In this document: piece after piece, positions 53,048-60,186 of the stretch
How positions within the stretch are numbered: position 1 is the stretch's first letter
Layout: each line of letters starts with the position of its first letter
Assembly: GCA_017531385.1 (NCBI GenBank)
Contig: JAFXLD010000052.1
Location: 45,664 to 109,663 of the forward strand
Direction: 5' to 3'
DNA length: 64,000 nucleotides
Source: Clostridia bacterium
GTDB lineage: Bacteria > Bacillota > Clostridia > Oscillospirales > Acutalibacteraceae
Made by a program: the position numbers and the translations under genes
Notes under the pieces: model-generated
The model's database searches: none
What the model was told of the DNA's origin: nothing
What the model saw: only the letters and a program-made list of their open reading frames with translations

Positions 53048-53623
53048 TTATTTTTTAATTACATTTAACACAAAAGAAATATTAACCTCTGAAGTCCAGG
53101 GACATTCCTTAATAAATCTGATTTCAGAATCACCTGTTGAATCAGCGTTGATGACATAAAACATATCGTCACAACCACCGATAAGATCCGGCGGGACAGT
53201 ATCTTCAATCACCAGGTCAACAGCTAATTCATCTGAATTTTTCTTATAGTCCCAGAAAAATATTCCGCTGTGATGCAATGCACCAACAACTATATTCTGT
53301 CCTTTTTCAATATTGATTGTTAATTCGAATATTTCAAGTTGTGCAGCTGCACGAAGAATCTGTCTTGCATCAGCACTGTTGACTGTTCCTGTACTGTCAA
53401 AATCTATTGCTTTTATCTGTTCATCGGTCAGAGTTTCAAGTTTTGCGGCAGCTCTCAGACAAAGTCTTGCATCTGCAGAATTGACTATTTCATTGCCGTC
53501 AATGTCGCCGGGAATAAAATCGATGATTACATCATTTTCGCCGTAACTATATGCACAAGTATGCATCGGTAAAGAAAGCATTACGATTGCAATCAGAACT
53601 AAACATAATATACTTTTTTTCAT
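53048..53623 (-). CDS. Secreted dockerin protein with chagasin-like (I42) cysteine protease inhibitor domain
   Basis: The 191-aa protein has a signal peptide (MKKSILCLVLIAIVMLSLPM). Residues about 38-97 form a dockerin with two repeats (GDIDGNEIVNSADARLCL; DFDSTGTVNSADARQIL). Residues 101-191 match the chagasin pattern: an L2-type loop in LHHSGIFFW (117-124), a PP..LIGGCDDMFYVINA stretch (L4 region) and KECPW (L6, Trp176), each a contact loop that blocks papain-like proteases. It is the first gene of an operon with a dockerin C1 protease, so it may guard the cell or the complex from that enzyme. RBS AGGAGTG. Confidence 0.75.
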   Translation of the reverse strand: MKKSILCLVLIAIVMLSLPMHTCAYSYGENDVIIDFIPGDIDGNEIVNSADARLCLRAAAKLETLTDEQIKAIDFDSTGTVNSADARQILRAAAQLEIFELTINIEKGQNIVVGALHHSGIFFWDYKKNSDELAVDLVIEDTVPPDLIGGCDDMFYVINADSTGDSEIRFIKECPWTSEVNISFVLNVIKK

Positions 53624-53713
53624 AAAATATCACTCCTGTAAAATTAAAAGTATTTTGTGGAATCTTGAACAATCAGACCATCGGAATCACCACTTTTTAC
53701 ATATTATACATTT

Positions 53714-53742
53714 ATTATAACAATAAAATGTGCAATATGCAA
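53714..53742 (-). promoter_or_regulatory. Promoter of the inhibitor-protease operon
   Basis: On the minus strand TTGCAT (53742-53737), 17-bp spacer, TATAAT (53719-53714). The leader is about 84 bases. Confidence 0.75.
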
Positions 53743-53802
53743 CACGTTTTCTGTATGATTTATATAAAAAATCCAAATTAAACAAATAATTTATATTTTC
53801 AC

Positions 53803-53831
53803 TTGATTTTTCAGTTAAATAATTTTATAAT
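53803..53831 (+). promoter_or_regulatory. Promoter of the ABC-DUF1854-DarA operon
   Basis: TTGATT (53803-53808), 17-bp spacer, TATAAT (53826-53831). Predicted start near 53838 falls inside the inverted repeat that follows. Confidence 0.65.
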
Positions 53832-53863
53832 CCCCCTTGTAAAAACCTTTTTTTGCAAGGGGG
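53832..53863 (+). promoter_or_regulatory. Inverted repeat overlapping the transcription start and RBS
   Basis: CCCCCTTG (53832-53839) and CAAGGGGG (53856-53863) are perfect inverses; the second arm is the ribosome site of the ABC gene (ATG at 53872), and A/T stretches inside can pair too. If transcription starts upstream, the hairpin would hide the RBS; if it starts at 53838 the repeat is more likely a DNA operator. Confidence 0.45.
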
Positions 53864-53871
53864 TTATTTTT

Positions 53872-56121
53872 ATGAAATTTATGTCAAACTGTCCTCTGTC
53901 TGACGAAATGAACAGGAAGGCAAAAGAAATTCTCGGCGATGACAATGTTCTTTTTGCTGTCGTAGGTGACCTTAAAATGGACGGTACTTACGGTACATCT
54001 GCTCTTGTTTTCGGCAGGGACAGGGTAGTGGCTTTTGATGACGGTTATGAAAACGGCTTTAAAACAGTTGATTTTGAAGACATCATCAGAGCGAAGGTTA
54101 AGCGTCTTTACGGTAATGCGATGTTCCGTGTCAAGGACAATGACGGAAAGTGGCACTCTCTTATCCGTTTCTCTTATGCGGCGGCAGACCTTGGTGATGC
54201 GGCGGCAATTTATATGGAAGACGTGCGTGACGGCGGTTATACGGATAAGCTTCTTGAAGCCGTACAGTCTACCTATGAGAAAATGAGAAGCTTCTGTCCC
54301 AAATGCGGACGAAAACTTCCTCATCCCGATGCACCGTGTATCAACTGTGAGGGGAAGACAAAGACTTTCTCAAAACTGCTGAAATATGTTCTTCCTCAGA
54401 AGTGGAATCTGATATTGTGTATTGCTCTTTCAGCTTTCACAACGGCACTTTCGCTTATTCCTACTTACATAACAAGTATGATGGTTGACGAAATTCTGCC
54501 ATCAAGGGATATGAATAAGCTTCTTAAGGTTGTTATTTTCCTTATTGTTCTGTATATTGTTCAGTATGTTGTTGCAGGTTTCAGACAATACAGACTCAGA
54601 CTTGCAAGTGACAGCATCATAACAGGGCTTAAAAAAGATATTTTTGCAAAAGCTCAGTATCTTCCCATGAAGTTCTATGACAAAACTTCAACGGGTGCTG
54701 TTATCAACCGTGTCAACTCAGACACGTCAACCGTTCAGCAGTTTATTCTTCGTATTACTCAGGAAGCAATCGTTCAGTTTTTCACGCTTGTGGGAATCAT
54801 TGCAATCATGTTCTCTCTTAACTGGCAGATGGCACTTCTTGCCCTTTGTCCCGTGCCGATAGTTGTTATTATTGCAAGAAGATTCGGCAAAATTGTAGGC
54901 CCCAAGTACAGAAGACTGTGGAGAAGAAGTTCATCAATCTCAACAATGCTTTCAGACACAATCCCCGGTGTCCGTGTTATCAAGGCATTCTCAAATGAAG
55001 AATCAGTCATAAGAAAATTTGCAAGATACTGTGATGAATGGAAAAAAGAAGATATGCACGCCGGTCTTTATGCTTCAATTTTCCCCACACTCATTACATT
55101 CTTCGTCACATGCGGTTCGCTTCTCATATGGGGTGTCGGCGGTAAATGGGTTATCGATGGCAGTTTTGGTGTATCAGCGGGTATTCTCGTTTCATTTATT
55201 TCCTATGCCGCAACATTCTACAACCCCGTCAACTTCTTTGCCAACCTTTCGGACTCATACGAAAATGCTATCGCATCTGCTGAAAAGATACTTGATATCC
55301 TTGATGCAGAGCCTGAAAGCAATTTTGGTAAGTTCAAGGATGAAGAACCTCTTCAGGGTAAGATTGAATTCAAGAACGTCAACTTCTCATTTGACCGTTC
55401 AAAGAAGGTTCTCAGCAACATCAATCTCACAATCGAGCCCGGTGACATCGTAGGTATTGTAGGTACCACAGGTTCGGGTAAATCCACACTTATCAACCTC
55501 ATCATGCGTTATTATGATGACTATGAAGGTGAGATTTTCATAGACGGAAAGAATATCAAGGATATTGATATGAACTATTTCCGTTCACAGATAGGTTTTG
55601 TTCAGCAGGAACCCCTTATGTTCCGTGACACGGTCTTTAATAATATTGCATACGGTTGCGGTGAAGTTCATGTTGAATCTGTTCTTCATGCCGCAGAAAT
55701 TGCAAATGCACACACATTCATTTCCAAAATGCCGGATGCTTATGATACAATGCTCGGTGAAAGAGGTGTCGGTCTTTCGGGCGGTGAAAAACAGCGAGTT
55801 TCAATCGCACGTGCCGTTCTTAAAAACCCCGGTATTCTCATTTTTGATGAAGCTACTGCGGCTGTTGACTCGGAAACTGAGTTTCTCATTCAGGGCGCTA
55901 TTGAAAAACTCATAAGAGGCAGAACGACACTTATGATTGCCCACCGTCTTTCAACACTGCGTAAAGCAAATAAGATTGTCGTTGTCGATAAGGGTGAAAT
56001 CATTGAGTGCGGTCATCCCGATGAACTCTTAAAGCATAAAGGTAAGTATTATAAGCTCGTTCAGATTCAGTCAATGAGTGAACAACTCCTCAAAGAAAAA
56101 GAATCTGAAAACTTTGAATAA
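53872..56121 (+). CDS. ABC exporter (MsbA/LmrA-type half-transporter) with N-terminal PH-like region and zinc ribbon
   Basis: ATG 53872 follows AAGGGGGTTATTTTT; the frame to 53803 is rejected. The product has 749 aa. Residues about 1-125 form a cytoplasmic beta-rich domain (YGTSALVFGRDRVVAFDDG) that looks PH-like. A zinc ribbon follows with Cys142, 145, 156 and 159 (FCPKCGRKLP...CINC). Residues about 180-470 are a six-span exporter domain. The ATPase domain has Walker A VGTTGSGKST, signature LSGGEKQRVSIARAVL, Walker B ILIFDEATAAVD and MIAHRLS. Substrate unknown. It heads an operon with DUF1854 and a c-di-AMP receptor-like gene, a link seen with cyanophycin-type loci in other bacteria. Confidence 0.9.
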   Translation: MKFMSNCPLSDEMNRKAKEILGDDNVLFAVVGDLKMDGTYGTSALVFGRDRVVAFDDGYENGFKTVDFEDIIRAKVKRLYGNAMFRVKDNDGKWHSLIRFSYAAADLGDAAAIYMEDVRDGGYTDKLLEAVQSTYEKMRSFCPKCGRKLPHPDAPCINCEGKTKTFSKLLKYVLPQKWNLILCIALSAFTTALSLIPTYITSMMVDEILPSRDMNKLLKVVIFLIVLYIVQYVVAGFRQYRLRLASDSIITGLKKDIFAKAQYLPMKFYDKTSTGAVINRVNSDTSTVQQFILRITQEAIVQFFTLVGIIAIMFSLNWQMALLALCPVPIVVIIARRFGKIVGPKYRRLWRRSSSISTMLSDTIPGVRVIKAFSNEESVIRKFARYCDEWKKEDMHAGLYASIFPTLITFFVTCGSLLIWGVGGKWVIDGSFGVSAGILVSFISYAATFYNPVNFFANLSDSYENAIASAEKILDILDAEPESNFGKFKDEEPLQGKIEFKNVNFSFDRSKKVLSNINLTIEPGDIVGIVGTTGSGKSTLINLIMRYYDDYEGEIFIDGKNIKDIDMNYFRSQIGFVQQEPLMFRDTVFNNIAYGCGEVHVESVLHAAEIANAHTFISKMPDAYDTMLGERGVGLSGGEKQRVSIARAVLKNPGILIFDEATAAVDSETEFLIQGAIEKLIRGRTTLMIAHRLSTLRKANKIVVVDKGEIIECGHPDELLKHKGKYYKLVQIQSMSEQLLKEKESENFE

Positions 56122-56135
56122 GGAGGGACTTTAAA

Positions 56136-56627
56136 ATGATTTTAAGATATATTGACGGTCCCGAAGTGCGTTTCAGAGTCAAGGATAAAATTTTTGTTGA
56201 TATGGAATTTTATCACACGGGCGAAAAGTTTGAAAATATGGAGCTTCGCAGAATGTTTCCCGTCAGCGGTAAGTATAAATATATTGCCGTGCTTGACAGC
56301 GAGGGCAACGAGCAGGCTATGATAAGAGATGTTGAAAATCTTGATGCTCAGTCAAGAGATGCCGTCAAATCTTGTCTTGAAGAGTATTACATGATGCCCA
56401 GAATCACAAGATTCATTGAAATGAGTGAAAAGTTCAAAATCTGGATGTGGACTGCAGAAACAGATAAGGGCATTGTAAAATTCGAGATAAGAAACCATCT
56501 TACGGCTGTAAAACCCTTGTTTGACAACCGTGTTCTTATCAAAGATGCCAACGATAACAGATATGAAATTCCCAATCTTCTTGAGCTTGACAAAAAGAGT
56601 CAGAAGATGATTTTACCAAATCTTTAA
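56136..56627 (+). CDS. DUF1854 family protein
   Basis: The 163-aa protein begins MILRYIDGPEVRFRVKDKIF and has RMFPVSGKYKYIAVLDSEG, LEEYYMMPRITRFIEMSEKF, and ENRNHL-like EIRNHLTAVKPLFDNRVLI, with RYEIPNLLELD near the end. This matches DUF1854, a small soluble family known mainly next to an ABC transporter, including in cyanophycin-related loci of other bacteria. It is 14 bp behind the ABC gene with AAGGAGGG as RBS, so the two likely act together. The biochemical role is unknown. Confidence 0.8.
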   Translation: MILRYIDGPEVRFRVKDKIFVDMEFYHTGEKFENMELRRMFPVSGKYKYIAVLDSEGNEQAMIRDVENLDAQSRDAVKSCLEEYYMMPRITRFIEMSEKFKIWMWTAETDKGIVKFEIRNHLTAVKPLFDNRVLIKDANDNRYEIPNLLELDKKSQKMILPNL

Positions 56628-56643
56628 TAGAGGAGAATGACAA

Positions 56644-56970
56644 ATGAAACTTGTAATTGCTATTGTAAATAATGATGACAGTATGGCAGTATCTTCTGCT
56701 CTCACAAGACATAAGTTCTTTGTGACAAAGCTTTCAACAACTGGCGGATTCCTCATGATAGGCAACACAACATACCTTATCGGTGCTGAAGATGATCAGG
56801 TTGATAAGGTCAAGGAGATCGTTGCAAAGTATTCACAGAAGAGAACTCACACAGTCAACACTAATAATTCATTCGGCTACGGCTTCCAGGAAGGCGAAAT
56901 GGAAAAGGAAGTCACAGTCGGCGGTGCAACAGTGTTCGTTCTCAATGTTGAGAGTATGGATAAGTTTTAA
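56644..56970 (+). CDS. darA: PII-like cyclic-di-AMP receptor (DarA/PstA family)
   Basis: The 108-aa protein shows the family layout: MKLVIAIVNNDDSMAVSSAL, the ligand-loop motif KLSTTGGFLMIGNTTYLIG, a T-loop region (HTVNTNNSFGYGFQEGE) and GGATVFVLNVESMDKF at the C-terminus. DarA/PstA trimers bind c-di-AMP in the groove lined by the STTGGF and GNTT segments. Usual neighbours in bacilli are tmk and holB; here it is the third gene behind an ABC exporter and DUF1854, 16 bp after the latter. RBS AGAGGAG. Confidence 0.9.
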   Translation: MKLVIAIVNNDDSMAVSSALTRHKFFVTKLSTTGGFLMIGNTTYLIGAEDDQVDKVKEIVAKYSQKRTHTVNTNNSFGYGFQEGEMEKEVTVGGATVFVLNVESMDKF

Positions 56971-57212
56971 ACAATAATTTAGCGGAGCTAAATTATTGTC
57001 AGTTAGGAGTTAGGAGTTAGAAGTTAGGAGTGTCGGAAGTGCTGCGCACTTGTTCCGCTACGCTCTGAAATAAATTCAAATTTCAGCGATATACCGCCAT
57101 TTGCGAACAAACTGCATTATAATGGGGTAAGGGGCAAAGCCCCTTCATAAACTCCTCACTTCTCACTCCTCACTCCTAACTATTGTCGGGCACAGCCCGA
57201 TAAATTATTGTT
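56970..57212. mobile_element. MITE-like palindromic element
   Basis: Perfect 12-bp terminal inverted repeats AACAATAATTTA (56970-56981) and TAAATTATTGTT (57201-57212). Inside, runs of GTTAGGAG-type repeats near the left end match inverted CTCCTAAC/CTCACTCCT repeats near the right end. Several small hairpins are nested, e.g. ACAATAATTTAGC/GCTAAATTATTGT (56971-56983/56987-56999), GGGGC/GCCCC, and GTCGGGC/GCCCGAT. No ORF. The first hairpin may also terminate the darA operon. Confidence 0.7.
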
Positions 57213-57237
57213 TATCTTGTTTTTACAGCAAAAATAA

Positions 57238-57267
57238 AAAGGACTCATTTCGAGTCCTTTGTTTTTT
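57238..57267. terminator. Terminator after the small membrane protein gene
   Basis: AAAGGACTC (57238-57246) pairs with GAGTCCTTT (57252-57260); T-rich on both sides. Confidence 0.75.
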
Positions 57268-57286
57268 ATCAACTTGATTTTACGGT

Positions 57287-57463
57287 TCAGGCTACAGTTT
57301 CGGTTACAAACTCATCATCACAGCATGAGCAGGAAACATAGTTCTCTTCAGTGTTACCGATTTTCTGTTTCTTTTCCATAAACTTTGTTACTATTACATA
57401 AACAGCTGCACAAGCACCTGCAATAGCAGCAACGATAGCTAAAATCTTCAAAACTTTTTTCAT
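57287..57463 (-). CDS. Small membrane protein with Cys-rich cytoplasmic or outer tail
   Basis: The 58-aa ORF starts at ATG 57463 with GGAAGGATGGG upstream. One hydrophobic span (KILAIVAAIAGACAAVYVIV) is followed by a basic stretch and an acidic tail containing YVSCSCCDDEFV. I do not recognise it; the CSCC group suggests metal or redox binding. It lies 50 bp downstream of rpsT on the same strand. Confidence 0.7.
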   Translation of the reverse strand: MKKVLKILAIVAAIAGACAAVYVIVTKFMEKKQKIGNTEENYVSCSCCDDEFVTETVA

Positions 57464-57513
57464 GGAGACCCATCCTTCCGTTGATAAAATGATAATTTAC
57501 TTACAATCACGGA

Positions 57514-57777
57514 TTAACCGTTTGATTTGTTAAGCTTTACTGCAAGAGCTGACTTTTTACGAGCAGCGTTGTTCTTGTGAAGAAGTCCCTTAGCTACTGC
57601 CTGGTCGATCTTCTTTTCTGCTGCTTTAACAACTTCAGCTTTGTCTGCAGCGTTTGTATCAATAGCTACAACAGCCTTTTTGATAGCTGTCTTGAGAGCT
57701 GTGTTAGCAGATCTGTTTCTCTGAGCCTTTGTCTGATTTACGATTACACGCTTTTTAGCTGATTTAATGTTAGGCAT
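57514..57777 (-). CDS. rpsT: 30S ribosomal protein S20
   Basis: The 87-aa protein starts MPNIKSAKKRVIVNQTKAQR at 57777, with AAAGGAGGTG as RBS; the frame upstream to 57840 is rejected. The basic, helical sequence (NRSANTALKTAIKKAV; LHKNNAARKKSALA) is typical S20 binding the 5' domain of 16S rRNA. It is divergent from gpr, the same neighbour pair as in Bacillus. Confidence 0.97.
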   Translation of the reverse strand: MPNIKSAKKRVIVNQTKAQRNRSANTALKTAIKKAVVAIDTNAADKAEVVKAAEKKIDQAVAKGLLHKNNAARKKSALAVKLNKSNG

Positions 57778-57914
57778 ACCCGCACCTCCTTTATGGTCCA
57801 TACAGGTTATTATAATATCATGTATTGTAAAAAAAAGCAAGATATTTTAAAAAAAATATAAACATTTTTTGCATAAAAATATACTTATTCCGCAAACTTT
57901 TTATGGTGATGATT

Positions 57915-58793
57915 ATGGATTTCAGAACAGATCTTGCTGTTGAACGAAGTTTGTCGGGCGGAACAGACCTTCCGAAGGGTATAGAACAACATACAAGAGG
58001 CAATGAAATATCAACAGTTACGGAAATAAAAATTGTAAATGAAGACGGAGAAAAAGCGATAGGAAAGCCCAAAGGCAGATATATTACCGTTGATGTACCG
58101 TCATTTTCAACAGATTTTGAATTGCTTGACGGCAGACTTGATATGCTGGTTACGGAAATCCGTTCGCTGATACCCGAAGAGGGAACAGTGTTGGCTGTGG
58201 GACTCGGCAACAGAGAACTCACGGCAGATGCTCTCGGTCCTGAATTTGCTGACGGTATATTTGTAACAAGGCATATCAGCAAAGAGCTTTCCGAAGCTAT
58301 GGGATTTGAAAATCTGCGATCTGTCGCATCAATTGCACCGGGAGTTCTCGGGCAGACAGGAATCGAAGCATTTGAAATAATTGAAAGTGTGTCTGAAAAA
58401 ATCAAACCGTCATGTATAATAGTTGCAGATGCACTTGCGGCTCTTGATATATCAAGACTGGGCAATACTGTTCAGCTTTCCGATACGGGTATTTCACCCG
58501 GTTCAGGTGTGGGTAACAGAAGAAAAGAAATAAGTAAAAACACGCTGGGAATACCTGTTATCGCGATTGGTGTGCCGACTGTGATAAGTGCATTTACCGT
58601 TGCAAAAAATCTTCTTGATGATCTGTCATATGTGCTTGATATTTCAGATGCCGAAAAATATAAGGAGTATATAGTTGCGTCAAGAGAAGCAGATCTTATC
58701 ACAAAACGTGCTGCGAGATTGATTTCTCTGGGTGTCAATCTTGCTTTACAGCCATCTGTTACACCGCAGGAGATGGCAATACTGAATTCGTAA
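57915..58793 (+). CDS. gpr: Spore germination protease GPR
   Basis: ATG 57915 is preferred to 57903 because GGTGATG lies just upstream. The product has about 292 aa. It begins MDFRTDLAVERSL, the region cut during zymogen processing, and has VLAVGLGNRELTADALGPE, APGVLGQTGIEAFEI, IIVADALAALD and TVQLSDTGISPGSGVGN. It degrades small acid-soluble spore proteins during germination and is made in the forespore, showing that this organism has sporulation potential. It ends in a hairpin terminator. Confidence 0.95.
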   Translation: MDFRTDLAVERSLSGGTDLPKGIEQHTRGNEISTVTEIKIVNEDGEKAIGKPKGRYITVDVPSFSTDFELLDGRLDMLVTEIRSLIPEEGTVLAVGLGNRELTADALGPEFADGIFVTRHISKELSEAMGFENLRSVASIAPGVLGQTGIEAFEIIESVSEKIKPSCIIVADALAALDISRLGNTVQLSDTGISPGSGVGNRRKEISKNTLGIPVIAIGVPTVISAFTVAKNLLDDLSYVLDISDAEKYKEYIVASREADLITKRAARLISLGVNLALQPSVTPQEMAILNS

Positions 58794-58797
58794 ATAT

Positions 58798-58840
58798 TCC
58801 CCTATGGTCAGATAAACCATAGGGGATGCTGTTATTTATA
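58798..58840 (+). terminator. Hairpin after gpr
   Basis: TCCCCTATGGT (58798-58808) pairs perfectly with ACCATAGGGGA (58816-58826). The T-run behind is weak (TGCTGTTATTTAT). Confidence 0.65.
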
Positions 58841-58845
58841 ATAAT

Positions 58846-59373
58846 TTATTCAGCAGCAGGCTCCAGAAGACCATAGCCACCATCCTGTCTTTTATAAACA
58901 AGAGAAATAAGGTCTGTTGCTGAATTTGTGAACATATAGAACTCATGTCCGAGCATATTCATCTGCAGAATAGCTTCTTCAACACTCTGTGGTTTTACAG
59001 CAACTGCCTTTGTGCGAACAATTTCAAATTCTGTTTCTTCGGGAATATCTTCTTCAGCAGAAAAGCTGTCAAATTCAACATCTTTCAGGCGTTTTTCAAG
59101 TTTTGTTTTGTTTTTACGGATTCTGCGGATAAGATTGTCAATGCACTTGTCGAGTGCATCATCAATGGTATCGGCTTTTTCCTGTGCTCTGAAAAACATT
59201 CCGCCTGAATTAACCGTTATTTCAACTGTCTGATAAGATTTTTCAACAGTTGCTGTGATTTTTGCATCAGCTTCTGCGCTGAAAAAACGGTCAACTTTTG
59301 CAAGTTTTTTCTCAGCTCTTTCTTTGAATGATTCTCTCGGAGAACATTTGCGTCCGATAATGGTAATGTTCAT
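58846..59373 (-). CDS. hpf: Ribosome hibernation promoting factor, long form
   Basis: ATG 59373 follows AAAGGAGATG; the frame to 59397 is rejected. The product of about 175 aa has the N-terminal HPF/RaiA domain (MNITIIGRKCSPRESFKERA; DDALDKCIDNLIRRIRKNK) and the C-terminal dimerisation domain of long HPF (VKPQSVEEAILQMNMLGHEFYMF; LVYKRQDGGYGLLEP). It joins ribosomes into inactive 100S dimers in stationary phase. Confidence 0.95.
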   Translation of the reverse strand: MNITIIGRKCSPRESFKERAEKKLAKVDRFFSAEADAKITATVEKSYQTVEITVNSGGMFFRAQEKADTIDDALDKCIDNLIRRIRKNKTKLEKRLKDVEFDSFSAEEDIPEETEFEIVRTKAVAVKPQSVEEAILQMNMLGHEFYMFTNSATDLISLVYKRQDGGYGLLEPAAE

Positions 59374-59565
59374 AATTACATCTCCTTTTCTGGACATTTC
59401 AGATGAAAATATTTATTCATCTGTTCCGATTTAATTATATCACAAGCAATCACAATTGTAAATATATTTTATTTAAATTTTATAAAAAAAATCATTAAGT
59501 GTATAAAAATTTAAGCAAAGTGCTGTATTTTGGCGAGTTTTAGTGATTGTGTTCTTATAATCTGC

Positions 59566-59594
59566 TTGACTTTAGAGCATGATTTTGATAAAAT
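59566..59594 (+). promoter_or_regulatory. Promoter of queT
   Basis: TTGACT (59566-59571), 17-bp spacer, extended -10 TGATAAAAT (hexamer 59589-59594). Transcription would begin near 59601, at the 5' edge of the riboswitch. Upstream of this (59374-59565) is AT-rich sequence with no feature I can support. Confidence 0.8.
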
Positions 59595-59602
59595 ATTTAT
59601 CA

Positions 59603-59641
59603 GTCAGTTCGAAACCATCCTGACTTAAAACAAAACTACGG
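59603..59641 (+). ncRNA. preQ1-I riboswitch, translational type
   Basis: P1 is GTCAG (59603-59607) with CTGAC (59620-59624), enclosing a 12-base loop ending in CCATC. The tail TTAAAACAAAACTACGG is A-rich and ends in the ribosome site GGAAAGAAG. Loop CC can pair with the tail GG (pseudoknot), which hides the RBS when preQ1 is bound. The arrangement closely follows the Thermoanaerobacter-type preQ1-I aptamer, and the next gene is queT. Confidence 0.75.
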
Positions 59642-59656
59642 AAAGAAGAATAAAAA

Positions 59657-60172
59657 TTGAAAAAGAAAATGACTTTGTTTATCACTCAGGCAGCAGTTAT
59701 TGCGGCACTTTATGTTGCACTTACCTACATTTCAAGTGCCATGGGATTGGCATACAATTCCGTTCAGTTCAGGCTTTCTGAAATTCTGACAGTTTTGCCG
59801 GTTTTCACTCCTGCCGCAATTCCCGGGCTTACGTTGGGCTGTTTTTTAGCCAATATTTCAAGCCCGTTCGGAATAATTGATATTCTGTGCGGAACGTTTG
59901 CGACATTTCTTGCATCTATTGTTACCTATGCTGTAAGAAATATCACCCTGAAAGGATTGCCTGTGCTTGCAACGATTCCGCCAGTGTTGTTCAATGCAGT
60001 GATTATAGGTCTTGAAATATGGTATCTTGAAGGAAAAAATCCCGAAATATTTTTTATATCGGCATTGCAGGTTGCGGCAGGACAGGCAGTTATGTGCATT
60101 ATTGCAGGACTTGCATTTGTGCGTGCCGTAAAGAAGACAAGGATATTTGAAAGAATTAACAATATACAATAA
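59657..60172 (+). CDS. queT: Queuosine precursor transporter QueT
   Basis: The TTG at 59657 lies 8 bases behind GGAAAGAAG; ATG 59669 is too far. The 171-aa protein has about five membrane spans: TLFITQAAVIAALYVALTYI, SVQFRLSEILTVLPVF, AAIPGLTLGCFLANISSP and later spans, a QueT hallmark pattern. It is the S-component of an ECF transporter that imports preQ1/preQ0-type precursors for queuosine in tRNA. It is under a preQ1 riboswitch and is followed after 14 bp by a response regulator gene. Confidence 0.9.
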   Translation: MKKKMTLFITQAAVIAALYVALTYISSAMGLAYNSVQFRLSEILTVLPVFTPAAIPGLTLGCFLANISSPFGIIDILCGTFATFLASIVTYAVRNITLKGLPVLATIPPVLFNAVIIGLEIWYLEGKNPEIFFISALQVAAGQAVMCIIAGLAFVRAVKKTRIFERINNIQ

Positions 60173-60186
60173 TTGAGGAATTACAG

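Noticed and set aside
53832-53871. CCCCCTTG/CAAGGGGG hairpin as a terminator for an upstream gene
   Set aside because: No plus-strand gene lies upstream for over 1.5 kb; a promoter precedes it and its second arm is the RBS of the ABC gene.
57000-57030. GTTAGGAG repeats as a CRISPR array
   Set aside because: Repeats are short, tandem, without spacers, and have inverted partners at the other end, fitting a MITE-like element.
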